Assembly (NCBI RefSeq): GCF_017745675.1
Contig: NZ_JAFLJM010000018.1
Location: forward strand, 43,018-107,017
Origin: Alkalihalobacillus sp. BA299
GTDB taxonomy: Bacteria; Bacillota; Bacilli; Bacillales; Bacillaceae_F
Reading direction: 5' to 3'
DNA: 64,000 bases
Below the pieces are notes generated by a model. That model made no database searches and had not been told where the DNA came from. It worked only from the letters and a program-made list of their open reading frames with translations. Made by a program: the position numbers and the translations under genes. Position 1 is the first letter of the stretch; every line of letters starts with the position of its first letter. Below, in pieces: positions 42,503 to 51,722 of this stretch.

Positions 42503-42868
42503 TTAATCGATATCTTGGATCCATCTATGTTTAGTATTCAACAACGATTGAATACAACGATGCGACTTTTCCCTGTTTTGAAAATACTCCAGTAATTGCT
42601 CTTGAAGTACAGGAACAACCGACATCGATTGAGAAGACAAGGCTTCTCGCATATCTTCATACATCGTCTGATAAAAATCAATATCCGATTTCTGATCGCC
42701 GCAAGCGCATTTGCCAGCACAAAGGTGTTCTTTAAGATGAACATAAGATGCCTCGAGCTCATTCTTAACTTTAGTCATCAACTCATTTGTCCAATATTCA
42801 TGTGTTAACAATTCTAAAACGTGTAACGCATGATCGTGAGCCAACTTACCAGTATTTATAACGGCCAT
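42503..42868 (-). CDS. Small protein with a CxxxCxC cluster, 121 aa, function unknown
   Basis: ATG 42868 behind AAAGGAGGT; a longer frame to 42919 lacks a site. The product is helical and acidic with LELLTHEYWTNELMTKVKNE near 18 and a cysteine cluster CAGKCACGD near 50 that could bind metal, plus a single Cys near the C terminus (SHRCIQSLL). Segment KLAHDHALHVLELL has several His. I do not recognise the family. The composition suggests a metal-binding four-helix or iron-related protein, but this is a guess. Confidence 0.6.
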   Translation of the reverse strand: MAVINTGKLAHDHALHVLELLTHEYWTNELMTKVKNELEASYVHLKEHLCAGKCACGDQKSDIDFYQTMYEDMREALSSQSMSVVPVLQEQLLEYFQNREKSHRCIQSLLNTKHRWIQDID

Positions 42869-43106
42869 TGCTGTACCTCCTTTTTTATAAATTGATATCG
42901 AAACTGTATAAATAATCATTCCGATAACTAATTATAATTATATGAATTTTCTGATTAATTTTCAAGTCCTTTAAGTAATTTGTTATATTCTGTTAAGCAA
43001 TATTGATGAATGTTACGAACTGACTTCTCCTTGACACATTCAAAGTGTAAACTTAATAAAAAGCGTATTTTTGACCTGTTGAAAATAGATGAAAGGAAGA
43101 AGCACA

Positions 43107-43793
43107 TTGGAAACGATCCTAGTCGTTGAGGATGAACTTGCGATAAGTCAAGTTCTAAAAGTATATTTAATGAAAGAAGAATATCATGTTGTACAAGCAT
43201 ACGATGGGGTCGAGGCCGTAAATCTTTTTAATGTGTCACAACCATCCCTTGTCATCTTGGATGTGATGCTTCCTGGCCAAGATGGTTGGAACGTCTTAGA
43301 GAAGATTCGTAAAAAAAGTGATTGCCCTGTCATTATGTTAACAGCACTCGATGATGTAAACTATCGTTTAAATGGCTTTAACAGTGGGGCAGACGATTAT
43401 ATAACAAAACCATTTATAGCAGATGAAGTCGTTGCCCGAGTAAAAGCTGTCCTAAAAAGGACAGGAAAAAGGGAACAAAATGATTTTAAAGTGTTTGGTC
43501 ATTTGAAAGTGGACATAAAAGCTCACAGAATTAGTGTTAATGGTCAAGAAATTTTACTAACTCCACGTGACTTATCTTTATTGTTATTTTTAATTGAGCA
43601 TCCGAATCAAACTTTTACAAGAGAACAATTAATCGAAAGGGTTTGGGGATTGGATTACGATGGAAGTGACCGTGCCGTCGACTTAGCCATAAAAAGATTG
43701 AGAAAATCGCTTAGTGAATGGCCAAAGTCAGAAGGAGAAATTAAAACACTTCGAGGATTGGGGTATCAATTTAGTGTTTACATACAGAAATAA
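43107..43793 (+). CDS. OmpR/PhoB-type response regulator
   Basis: 228 residues from TTG 43107 (AAAGGAAG upstream); the ATG at 43089 overlaps that site. The receiver domain has the acidic pair VVEDE, the phospho-Asp in VILDVMLPG near 51, the conserved Thr in MLTALD and Lys in ITKPF. A winged-helix DNA-binding domain follows (LLTPRDLSLLLFL, RAVDLAIKRLRKSL, IKTLRGLGYQF). The kinase gene starts 4 bp after its stop, so they form a two-component pair. No target operon is evident next to it. Confidence 0.92.
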   Translation: METILVVEDELAISQVLKVYLMKEEYHVVQAYDGVEAVNLFNVSQPSLVILDVMLPGQDGWNVLEKIRKKSDCPVIMLTALDDVNYRLNGFNSGADDYITKPFIADEVVARVKAVLKRTGKREQNDFKVFGHLKVDIKAHRISVNGQEILLTPRDLSLLLFLIEHPNQTFTREQLIERVWGLDYDGSDRAVDLAIKRLRKSLSEWPKSEGEIKTLRGLGYQFSVYIQK

Positions 43794-43797
43794 ACGG

Positions 43798-45192
43798 ATG
43801 ACTTTACTCAGGTATTGGACAACACGTTATGTGATTACGCTATGTATTGGATTGTTAATTATTGCGATAGTTTCCGTTTGGTGGATTAGACAAACTACGA
43901 TTGAACACCGCTTAAATTTAACGATTTTTATGGCTGAAGAGCTAGCTGACAGAATTGTTAGTATAACGGAAGGAAGGCCTATCACGAGAGAAAAAGCTCC
44001 TGGTCTACTGCAAGAAAGGAGGATGGAGCACCGAATATTAATCGTTGATACGAATGGTGTTGTTTTATCTGACAACCGTCTAGTACTGATAAGAGGGAGA
44101 GCAACTATACCACTTGAGCTTTTAGAAAGCAATAAACAAGTCGAGCGAATTCAATTAGACACAGAAAATCCCGTTCGTTACTACATGGTCAAAGCACCGA
44201 TTGAAACGAGTGATTTACAATTAGGGTGGGTCGTAATCCTCCAACCTGAACAGGAAGTTGTACAAATTGACCAAGAATACAGACTGCTTGCAATCATGCT
44301 TGTTAGTCTTGCTTTACTCGGGTGGGTTGCGGTTTATTTTGTTTCACGTAAGCTTTCACACCCTATTCAACATGTTGCTCAAGCCGCCCAGCAAGTTCAA
44401 CAAGGAAATTACGATATTGATCTGCCTGAAAATATAAAAGAACAAGAAGTATTCGAGCTCGTTCATTCATTTAAGGAAATGGCAGAACGGCTCCAACAGT
44501 TAGAAGCGATGCGGACTGAGCTGTTAGCTGGCGTCACTCACGAACTTAAAACACCTGTCACATCGATAAGCGGCTTACTTCAAGCAGTAAAAGATGACGT
44601 TGTAAAAGGAGAAGAAGCAAAGGAGTTTCTCGAAATCTCTTTAAAAGAAACGTCGAGATTACAAAAAATGGTCGCTGATTTATTAGCATTTAATTCTTTT
44701 GCAGCTAATAAAGTTCCAATGACAAAAGAAGACCATTCCATAAATGAACTTATTTCTGAAATCATCCATGCGTGGAGTGCGATACAAAATGACCAGTCCA
44801 TTTCTTTACAATTAACATTACTTGAAAAAGACCGGATCGTGTCTGTTGATCCGATGCGGTTACAACAAATCATTGAAAACGTCTTAAATAATGCCAAGCA
44901 ATCAATTGAAGACAAAGGAACGATCGCTGTTTCTTTATTTTATCGTCTAGAAACCAAGCAAATTGAAATTACTTTAAAAGATAGTGGTATTGGAATTCCA
45001 AAAGAGGAACAATATCTTATTTTCGAACGATTTTATCGCGGTGAAAATAAAAAATATAAAGTTCGCGGGTTAGGACTCGGCTTACCTTTTAGTAAAATGA
45101 TAGCGAATGCTCTTGGTGGAGATTTAACACTCATCGAAAGTTCTACGAAAGGAACGACATTTCGCATAGTTCTACCTGTGAAAAGTAATTAA
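43798..45192 (+). CDS. Membrane sensor histidine kinase
   Basis: 464 residues from ATG 43798. A longer frame begins inside the response-regulator gene. Membrane helix 1 is at about 9-28, with an extracellular sensor of about 130 residues containing a PAS/CACHE-like stretch (HRILIVDTNGVVLSDNR). Helix 2 is near 165-185, then HAMP, HisKA (GVTHELKTPVTSISG with the His) and an ATPase domain (NVLNNAKQSI, DSGIGIPKEE, GLGLGLPFSK). The signal is unknown. Its sensor fold suggests a small periplasmic-side ligand or cell-envelope stress. Confidence 0.88.
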   Translation: MTLLRYWTTRYVITLCIGLLIIAIVSVWWIRQTTIEHRLNLTIFMAEELADRIVSITEGRPITREKAPGLLQERRMEHRILIVDTNGVVLSDNRLVLIRGRATIPLELLESNKQVERIQLDTENPVRYYMVKAPIETSDLQLGWVVILQPEQEVVQIDQEYRLLAIMLVSLALLGWVAVYFVSRKLSHPIQHVAQAAQQVQQGNYDIDLPENIKEQEVFELVHSFKEMAERLQQLEAMRTELLAGVTHELKTPVTSISGLLQAVKDDVVKGEEAKEFLEISLKETSRLQKMVADLLAFNSFAANKVPMTKEDHSINELISEIIHAWSAIQNDQSISLQLTLLEKDRIVSVDPMRLQQIIENVLNNAKQSIEDKGTIAVSLFYRLETKQIEITLKDSGIGIPKEEQYLIFERFYRGENKKYKVRGLGLGLPFSKMIANALGGDLTLIESSTKGTTFRIVLPVKSN

Positions 45193-45382
45193 ATCGTTGT
45201 CTAAAGTAAGAACGTGTTATTTAGCTCCTTAACCATGCATGTTTAGGAATATAATGCTATAGTATAATTAACTATCTATTCCATTTAGAAAGCTGATTCT
45301 GTCTGAATCTTTTTCTTCTAGATAGAGTCTTAGTAGAAAGCATGAATATTTAAAAAAACATCCAGATTATCGACTAAAGGAT

Positions 45383-46027
45383 GTGGATGATTCTCTAATG
45401 TTATTCTTCCAACGATTGTATGAAGGTACGATGATTATGTTAGTTGTGCTAACGATAATGACAATATGGACAAACAACCCTTTTAACCAAGTCGTCAATT
45501 GGGCTGTATGGGGTATATTTGTTGTTGATTTTTCGTTCCGCTTTACAAAGGCCGAACGAAAATGGGAATTCATCAAACAAAATCCTTTTCTATTGATTGC
45601 TGTTATACCGTTAGATCAATTTTTTCAAATGGCTAGGATAGTTCGGGTCGTCTACTTATTCCGAATTAAAACTGTTACAAAATATTACATTCAACCGATT
45701 ATAGACAAAGCAACCTACCAATCTAAAGTCGTAATTTTAGGATTACTTCTGCTTTTGCTAATTATTAAATCGTTATTTTTGTGGGGAGTAGAAGATAAGG
45801 TTATTACTCTTCAAGAAGCATTTATTTTTATCATAAAACACTTAATGTTTTTTGGGCATCGTAGTATCGAAGTGACGCAATTCGGTTCAATCATTATTTT
45901 TGTATTAACGACAATCTTAGGTGTAGTGCTTCATGGTATTGCTTTACAGTGGTTTTTTACAAGAGCCGAAGAAATATACAAACATTATAAACACCGTAAA
46001 AGCAATGAAAGGCAGGAACATATTTGA
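45383..46027 (+). CDS. Potassium-channel-like membrane protein without a canonical selectivity filter
   Basis: 214 residues with about six membrane segments in the order of a voltage-gated-type channel. S1-S2 are followed by an S4-like stretch with spaced basic residues (MARIVRVVYLFRIKTVTKYY), then S5, a pore-loop-like region and S6. At the filter position, where TVGYGD is expected, the sequence reads MFFGHRSIEVTQFG, so K+ selectivity is doubtful. GTG 45383 overlaps a weak AAAGGATG. The frame stays open upstream to about 45326 (residues like EYLKKHPDYRLKD), so the true N terminus may be longer through a rare start. Confidence 0.65.
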   Translation: MDDSLMLFFQRLYEGTMIMLVVLTIMTIWTNNPFNQVVNWAVWGIFVVDFSFRFTKAERKWEFIKQNPFLLIAVIPLDQFFQMARIVRVVYLFRIKTVTKYYIQPIIDKATYQSKVVILGLLLLLLIIKSLFLWGVEDKVITLQEAFIFIIKHLMFFGHRSIEVTQFGSIIIFVLTTILGVVLHGIALQWFFTRAEEIYKHYKHRKSNERQEHI

Positions 46028-46242
46028 TCCTCCGTTATCCGACGTTTATTCACTATCTTTGTCTTTTTCTACGCTTCCCCTGGAAATGAGGAAAAGATAT
46101 AATATGACCTCACCTATTCCAACAACATTTTTATGCATAACGTGTTTACACTTAACCATCTACTTTTAACACTTTCACCGTCCCTATCATATACATGTAA
46201 AAATATTTTTGGGCTTAGCAATCCATCGGGGGAGTTCATTAA

Positions 46243-46510
46243 ATGGAATTATTTGAAGCAATTAAAAACGAGAAGAAGTATAGGGATTGTCAAACAAGAT
46301 CCGATCCCTAAAGAATATATTGAAAAAATTCTCGAAGCTGGAACATTTGCACCCAATCACTTTAGAACAGAACCGTGGCGTTTTTTTGTTCTAACAGGAG
46401 AGAGCCGTGAAAAATTAGGTCCATTGTTTGCAGAGATTACAAAAACTAAAACACATGATCCATCAACTCCAGAAATGGCTTATCAAAACTATACAACGTG
46501 GATGACGTAA
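46243..46510 (+). pseudogene. Nitroreductase family protein, frameshifted and truncated
   Basis: ATG 46243 behind GGGGGAG starts MELFEAIKNEKKYRDCQTRS, but the family sequence continues in the next frame as KTRRSIGIVKQDPIP. One extra A in the run at about 46264-46268 would explain the shift. Downstream residues (KILEAGTFAPNHFRTEPWRFFVL) are typical of the nitroreductase N-terminal FMN-binding region. The frame ends after about 90 residues (NYTTWMT), whereas the family is near 190-200, so the C half is missing too. Remnant of an NAD(P)H:FMN oxidoreductase. Confidence 0.8.
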
Positions 46511-46526
46511 TCGTTTTCTTTCCTTT

Positions 46527-46561
46527 AAGGTGCGACTTTAAGCTAAGGTCACACCTTTTTG
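46527..46561 (+). terminator. Terminator after the nitroreductase remnant
   Basis: AAGGTG-C-GAC pairs with GTC-A-CACCTT (46527-46536 / 46548-46557), followed by T residues. Confidence 0.75.
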
Positions 46562-46613
46562 TTTGACATTCACCGTTGATGTAATCGGTTTTATGGATCA
46601 CTTATCAGTTGGA

Positions 46614-47570
46614 TCAATTTCGAATTATAATAAATACAAGGTATAGAATATACGCTGCTGTCATCATTAATCCTTCCGTTTTACCGACTCTATATTCTGT
46701 TCTAGAAAAGATGAATAATTCAATCGTAATAATGATCATAACAGTGACATCAAAATAGATTTTCGGGTCTACCGGTAGTGGAGTAATAATCGAAGCTATC
46801 CCTAGTACAAATAAAATATTAAAAATAGAACTTCCTACAATATTACCTAATGCTATTTCACTCTGTTTTTTTATGGCTGCTGTTACTGAAATGACGAGTT
46901 CAGGCAATGAAGAACCAATCGCTACAATCGTTAAACCAACTAATGTTTCACTCATTCCAAATTGATATGCAATGACTGTGCTATTTTCAACGACTAAGTA
47001 CCCTCCATATATAATTGCCGCTAGTCCACCGAGAGTCAGTAGAATGTTTTTACCCCAAGAGCGATTCTTATCAGAAAGATCTTCCTCTATCAAATCCTCT
47101 CGACTATTTCTAGCCGCCTCAACGACATAATACAAAAAAATAGAAAAAAACAAGAGAAAAATAATTCCATCACTACGAGTAATTACATCAGTATCTGCTC
47201 CTTGCAAAAATTGATCACTAATTAGAACGAGTAATGCAATACTGGCTAAAAAAGCTAACGGAATTTCTTTTTTAATAGTTGCACTTTCGACTTTTAGTGG
47301 GTAAATAAATGCAGTGACCCCAACTATTAAGGCCATATTTATAATATTACTTCCTACGACATTCCCTGTTGTTACATCTGTGTTACCTTCTAACGCAGCA
47401 ATAATACTAACCGTTGCTTCTGGTGCACCGGTACCAAACGCAACGATTGTAAGTCCAACTAAAAGGGGGGAAACGCGTAATAAACTTGCGATCGCTGCAG
47501 AACCATCTACAAAATAGTCAGCACCTTTAATTAATAGAACAAATCCTACAAGTAATAACAAATAAACCAT
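46614..47570 (-). CDS. Calcium/cation antiporter (CaCA), paralogue of the one at 4.2 kb
   Basis: 318 residues with the same two-half layout and motifs as the 4.2-kb protein: GTGAPEATVSI and GNVVGSNIINM in the first half, GSSLPELVISV and GNIVGSSIFN in the second. The central loop (RNSREDLIEEDLSDKN) is acidic. The two proteins look about 60-70 percent identical by eye, a within-genome duplication. The likely role is Na+/Ca2+ or other cation exchange. It converges on the nitroreductase remnant. Confidence 0.88.
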   Translation of the reverse strand: MVYLLLLVGFVLLIKGADYFVDGSAAIASLLRVSPLLVGLTIVAFGTGAPEATVSIIAALEGNTDVTTGNVVGSNIINMALIVGVTAFIYPLKVESATIKKEIPLAFLASIALLVLISDQFLQGADTDVITRSDGIIFLLFFSIFLYYVVEAARNSREDLIEEDLSDKNRSWGKNILLTLGGLAAIIYGGYLVVENSTVIAYQFGMSETLVGLTIVAIGSSLPELVISVTAAIKKQSEIALGNIVGSSIFNILFVLGIASIITPLPVDPKIYFDVTVMIIITIELFIFSRTEYRVGKTEGLMMTAAYILYLVFIIIRN

Positions 47571-47802
47571 GAGCTTCTCTCATTCCTTTTATTATCAATA
47601 ATTGTATAAGTGTTACTGTATAAGGTCTCCATTTCACTGAAATGTATCCACTTTAAGATTAAATTCCAGTCAATTAACAGGATGAATTAGATCAAGGAAA
47701 AAATTTATCGCACCTTGTTGACTCTATACCCCTAAAGGTATATTATATATACACACAGATACTTAATGGTGTATAAAAACACAAATGATAGTGAGGTCAC
47801 AT

Positions 47803-48195
47803 ATGAAACAGAAAACGACGTTAACCATTTTATCATTGGTAATCGGAATAGGAGTGTTATTTTTGTTTTTTGGGACAGCGAATGACCAAATTCAAGAAAT
47901 TACAACGAGTGAACTTGAAACTAAAATGAAAACAGATAAAAATTCGGTATTCATTGATGTCCGCGAAATAGATGAATACGAAGAAGCTCATGTACAGGGG
48001 ATGACAAATATTCCATTAAGTCGTTTTGAAAATGAATATACACAACTACCAAAAGATCAAGAAATTGTTCTCTTTTGCCGAAGTGGTAATCGAAGTATGC
48101 AAGCAGCTAGTTTTCTTTCAGAGCAAGGATATAAGCAGATCACAAATGTAACTGGCGGCATTCTATCTTGGGATGGCCCACTTGTGACAAAGTAA
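47803..48195 (+). CDS. Membrane-anchored rhodanese-domain protein
   Basis: 130 residues from ATG 47803 (GTGAGG seven bases upstream; the ATG at 47785 precedes that site). An N-terminal helix (LTILSLVIGIGVLFLFFG) serves as signal anchor. The rhodanese domain spans about 40-130: VFIDVREIDEYEEAHVQGM, then the active-site loop FCRSGNRSMQAA with the catalytic Cys, and TNVTGGILSWDG. It probably transfers sulfane sulfur outside the membrane. Single gene with its own terminator. Confidence 0.88.
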   Translation: MKQKTTLTILSLVIGIGVLFLFFGTANDQIQEITTSELETKMKTDKNSVFIDVREIDEYEEAHVQGMTNIPLSRFENEYTQLPKDQEIVLFCRSGNRSMQAASFLSEQGYKQITNVTGGILSWDGPLVTK

Positions 48196-48287
48196 AAAAG
48201 AATTCAAATGATCAAAGTGAAGAGGCTTGGTTTTAGAAAAGCTTACAAATGTTAAAGGCGGTATGTCTTCTTAGTCATAGAACTATA

Positions 48288-48351
48288 GAGGATGACTCAA
48301 AAGTAAAGTGTAAGGGCAATGAGCACATACAACCATGAGTCATCCTCTTTT
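48288..48351 (+). terminator. Terminator after the rhodanese gene
   Basis: GAGGATGACTCA (48288-48299) pairs perfectly with TGAGTCATCCTC (48336-48347), followed by TTTT. The 36-nt loop is long. Part of the GACTCA-core hairpin set. Confidence 0.8.
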
Positions 48352-48363
48352 GGTTATAAATAC

Positions 48364-48720
48364 TTAAATTCCTAAATACTGGCATTCTTCAGATGTAAAG
48401 ACACGGGACCTCGTTAAAAAGCGCTTTCCTTCAGGGCCTTCTATAGAGAACATTCCGCCTCGACCGTCGACTACATCTATAATTAATTGAGTGTGTTTCC
48501 AGTACTCATATTGGTCATTAGCGATGTAGAAAGGGCACTCACCAATATAACCTAGTAAAACATCAGAGTTTCCAACTCGAAGTTCGCCGTCAGGATAGCA
48601 CATCGGCGAGCTTCCATCGCAGCAACCACCAGATTGGTGAAACATAAGGTTACCGTGACGTTTTTTTAATTTTTCAATCAATTCGAGAGTTGCTTGAGTA
48701 GCCGTAACACGTTCTACCAT
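48364..48720 (-). CDS. DUF779 family protein, partner of the aldehyde dehydrogenase
   Basis: 118 residues. The family hallmark is HQSGGCCDGSSPMCYP near residue 28, with three cysteines, followed by LGYIGECPFYIA and VDGRGGMFSIEGPEGKRF. DUF779 genes are regularly found beside AcoD/ExaC-type aldehyde dehydrogenases; their biochemical role is not known. Here it lies 17 bp after the aldehyde dehydrogenase gene on the same strand, so they are cotranscribed. The cysteines may bind metal or protect the enzyme. Confidence 0.88.
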   Translation of the reverse strand: MVERVTATQATLELIEKLKKRHGNLMFHQSGGCCDGSSPMCYPDGELRVGNSDVLLGYIGECPFYIANDQYEYWKHTQLIIDVVDGRGGMFSIEGPEGKRFLTRSRVFTSEECQYLGI

Positions 48721-48737
48721 AGAAAAACCTCCAAATT

Positions 48738-50258
48738 TTAAAAGAATCCTAAAGCGTCTTCGCTGTAGCTGACGAGCATATTTTTCGTTTGTTGATAATG
48801 ACTCAACATCATTTTATGCGTTTCGCGGCCAATTCCAGATTTTTTATACCCTCCAAATGCTGCATGAGCAGGGTAGGCATGATAGCAATTCGTCCACACA
48901 CGGCCCGCCTGAATATTTCGACCGAAACGATAGGCTGTATTGATGTTACGCGACCATACCCCAGCACCTAATCCATATAGTGTATCATTTGCAATCGCTA
49001 ACGCTTCGTTAGAATCTTTAAATGTTGTAACTGACACAACAGGTCCGAAGATTTCCTCTTGGAAAATGCGCATCTTGTTATCACCTTTAAAAACAGTTGG
49101 TTTAACATAATATCCATTTTTAAGATCACCTTCTAGAATATTACGTTCACCACCAATTAAGCACTCAGCACCTTCTTGCTTTCCTATATCTAAGTAGGAG
49201 AGAATCTTCTCTAGCTGTTCTTGGGAAGCTTGTGCACCCATCATTGTTTGAGGATCAAGAGGATTTCCTGTCTTAATCGCTTCAACTCGTTGGAGGACAC
49301 GTTCCATGAACGGCTCATAAATCGACTCATGAATAAGAGCACGTGAAGGGCATGTACACACTTCACCTTGATTAAGAGCAAACATGACAAAGCCTTCGAC
49401 TGCTTTATTTAAGAATGCATCATCTTTTTCCATCACATCTGGAAAGAAGATGTTCGGTGATTTACCACCTAATTCGAGAGTAACTGGAATAATATTCTCT
49501 GATGCGTATTGCATAATAAGACGACCTGTCGTTGTTTCCCCAGTAAAAGCAATTTTTGCAATGCGCTCACTTGAAGCAAGCGGCTTTCCAGCTTCTACAC
49601 CAAATCCATTTACAATATTAACGACTCCTTTTGGAAGGAGGTCTGCAATTAATTCCATAAGTACCATGATAGAAACAGGAGTTTGCTCGGCAGGTTTTAA
49701 AACAACACAATTTCCAGCTGCAAGAGCAGGAGCGAGCTTCCAAACCGCCATCAAAATCGGGAAGTTCCACGGAATAATTTGGCCAACTACACCTAATGGC
49801 TCATGAAAATGATACGCAACCGTGTCGTTATCGACTTGAGAGAGGCTTCCTTCTTGACTACGAATAACCCCTGCAAAATAACGGAAGTGATCAATCGCTA
49901 GTGGAAGATCAGCATTCAGCGTTTCACGAACAGCTTTTCCGTTTTCCCACGTTTCAGCTACAGCTAACATTTCTAGAGTTTCTTCCATGCGATCAGCAAT
50001 TTTATTTAAAATATTAGCTCGTTCTGCAGGTGAAGTAGAACCCCAGCTTGTTTTAGCAGCATGTGCTGCATCAAGAGCTAATTCAATATCTTCAGCTGAT
50101 GACCGTGCGACTTCACAAAACGCTTCACCCGTAACAGGCGTGATATTCTCAAAATACTCACCATGAACTGGAGCCGTCCATTTACCGTTAATATAATTGT
50201 CATAACGCTTTTTAAATGTTACTAGCGAACCTTCTGTGTTTGGTCTTTGATATACCAT
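48738..50258 (-). CDS. NAD-dependent aldehyde dehydrogenase (AcoD/ExaC type)
   Basis: 506 residues from ATG 50258 behind AGGAGGTTC; the longer frame to 50366 lacks a site. Aldehyde dehydrogenase landmarks are [53 protein letters not shown] (general base Glu) and [11 protein letters not shown] with the catalytic Cys near residue 300. The NQGEVC context and the DUF779 partner indicate the acetaldehyde dehydrogenase branch. It could also act on other small aldehydes, including aldehydes from amine breakdown, but nothing links it directly to the 29-39 kb cluster. Confidence 0.9.
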   Translation of the reverse strand: MVYQRPNTEGSLVTFKKRYDNYINGKWTAPVHGEYFENITPVTGEAFCEVARSSAEDIELALDAAHAAKTSWGSTSPAERANILNKIADRMEETLEMLAVAETWENGKAVRETLNADLPLAIDHFRYFAGVIRSQEGSLSQVDNDTVAYHFHEPLGVVGQIIPWNFPILMAVWKLAPALAAGNCVVLKPAEQTPVSIMVLMELIADLLPKGVVNIVNGFGVEAGKPLASSERIAKIAFTGETTTGRLIMQYASENIIPVTLELGGKSPNIFFPDVMEKDDAFLNKAVEGFVMFALNQGEVCTCPSRALIHESIYEPFMERVLQRVEAIKTGNPLDPQTMMGAQASQEQLEKILSYLDIGKQEGAECLIGGERNILEGDLKNGYYVKPTVFKGDNKMRIFQEEIFGPVVSVTTFKDSNEALAIANDTLYGLGAGVWSRNINTAYRFGRNIQAGRVWTNCYHAYPAHAAFGGYKKSGIGRETHKMMLSHYQQTKNMLVSYSEDALGFF

Positions 50259-50530
50259 AGAAGAACCTCCTAAAAAATTGATTTTCCTTCCCTTTAAAGA
50301 AGAATACGAGACTATTATTTCTACAAAATGTAAACGCTTCCTTCTAGTAACTATATAATCTTCCAACTTTTCATATTTTCACATAATTTTGTTTATATTT
50401 AGAATGAAGTTGACTCTAAAGCAAAGTGAAAGACACCTAACTTCTTAATAAAGATTTCTATTCATAACTAATAGCGAGCCTTTTGGGGTAAAAGTAAGGA
50501 AAACAAACTCTTATACGTCACCATCATAAA
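50259..50530. other. Intergenic region upstream of the aldehyde dehydrogenase gene
   Basis: AT-rich; must hold the minus-strand promoter of the aldehyde dehydrogenase operon, but I see no confident element and no further gene. Confidence 0.35.
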
Positions 50531-50561
50531 AAAATGTCGAGGAAAGCTCTCCCGACATTTT
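50531..50561 (-). terminator. Terminator of the Cys-rich small gene
   Basis: AAAATGTCG / CGACATTTT (50531-50539 / 50553-50561), continuing into seven T residues on the minus strand. Confidence 0.88.
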
Positions 50562-50567
50562 CACAAT

Positions 50568-50807
50568 TTATTTTTCATCTTCATCTAATAATTCTTCGTC
50601 TGTTTCATATACTAGCTTTTGTTGGCAGGAGATACAGTCATTAAAACATTGGTTAAACTGGAATGGAAAAAGCGTTTGACATACGTTTGTACAGAAATTT
50701 GAGCAAATTCCCGTTGTTTGTCCTTTTTCGACTTTATAACGTCCAAGAAATTGTAGATGGATAAACGCGGTTAAGATTCTTTCTAGTTTACCTTTTTTAC
50801 TTAACAT
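50568..50807 (-). CDS. Cysteine-rich small protein, 79 aa, function unknown
   Basis: Good AAGGAGGT upstream on the minus strand. Basic head (LSKKGKLERILTAFIHLQFLG), then seven cysteines in spacing C-x3-C-x3-C-x10-C-x3-C-x2-C in the segment ICSNFCTNVCQTLF...CFNDCISC, and an acidic tail (EELLDEDEK). The cysteines probably bind zinc or an iron-sulfur cluster. I do not recognise the family. It has its own terminator and lies alone between two operons. Confidence 0.65.
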   Translation of the reverse strand: MLSKKGKLERILTAFIHLQFLGRYKVEKGQTTGICSNFCTNVCQTLFPFQFNQCFNDCISCQQKLVYETDEELLDEDEK

Positions 50808-51040
50808 AGTACCACCTCCTTGTGGTAACTTATGATTGTCTTATATACTTTGCCAAGACTTTTATCCTATTAGATCGAATACGGGTATATCCAATTCAGT
50901 AGATTTCACTCTAAAATACTATTCCATACCATTTTTCATCAATCGTGCTATAATGGAGCGTAGGTTTTAAGTCATATACCATAACCTATTCCAACCAAGA
51001 TTATATTTAACTTAATTACGAGAGAGAGGCAGATATATTC

Positions 51041-51715
51041 ATGAAGAACAGTATTTTTATAGCAAAAAAAGTCCTTCCATTTCTTATTGCACTTACACTT
51101 GGCATTGCAGCAGGTTGTGGGACAAGTACAAATGAACCTTCACCAGAAGGAGAAGGGGCGGGAAACTCAGAAATAATTGAACAAGCAAGCTCTCAAGATA
51201 ATCCGATTGTGACGATTACGATGGAAAATAATGATCAAATTATCATCGAACTTTTTCCAACGATTGCACCTAATACTGTAAAGAACTTTGTTTCTTTAAT
51301 CAAAGAAGGGTTTTATAATGGGGTCATATTTCACCGCGTAATTCCGGGATTTATGGTCCAAGGCGGAGATCCTGAAGGTACAGGAATAGGCGGACCAGGA
51401 TATTCGATTGCAGGGGAGTTTAATGCAAATGATTTTGACAATCCGCTAAAACATGAGCGCGGAATTATTTCAATGGCTAGAACAAATGATCCTAATTCTG
51501 CAGGATCTCAATTTTTCATTATGGTTGAAGAGGCTCCTCATTTGGATGGTCAATATGCAGCATTCGGTAAAGTGATAGAAGGTATGGAAACCGTTGATCA
51601 AATTGTTCAAGTAGATAGAAATGCTCAAGATAAACCAAACGAAGATCAAAAAATGATAACAGTCTCAGTAGAAACTCATGGTGTTAAATACGGATCACCT
51701 GAAATTATAGAGTAG
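51041..51715 (+). CDS. Lipoprotein cyclophilin-type peptidyl-prolyl isomerase
   Basis: 224 residues. Signal peptide with lipobox IAAGC near residue 25, so the protein is anchored outside the membrane. A linker rich in Glu/Gly/Ser precedes the cyclophilin domain from about 55: FVSLIKEGFYNGVIFHRVIPGF with the catalytic Arg, GGDPEGTGIGGPGY, and ISMARTNDPNSAGSQFFIM. It catalyses proline isomerisation in exported proteins. GAGAGAGG lies 13 bases before the ATG, a little far. An inverted-repeat element follows the stop. Confidence 0.92.
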   Translation: MKNSIFIAKKVLPFLIALTLGIAAGCGTSTNEPSPEGEGAGNSEIIEQASSQDNPIVTITMENNDQIIIELFPTIAPNTVKNFVSLIKEGFYNGVIFHRVIPGFMVQGGDPEGTGIGGPGYSIAGEFNANDFDNPLKHERGIISMARTNDPNSAGSQFFIMVEEAPHLDGQYAAFGKVIEGMETVDQIVQVDRNAQDKPNEDQKMITVSVETHGVKYGSPEIIE

Positions 51716-51722
51716 TATGTAA

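Noticed and set aside
48738..50258. Aldehyde dehydrogenase as the formaldehyde-removing step of the methylamine pathway
   Set aside because: It is 9 kb away on the other strand with a DUF779 partner typical of acetaldehyde metabolism; no evidence links it.
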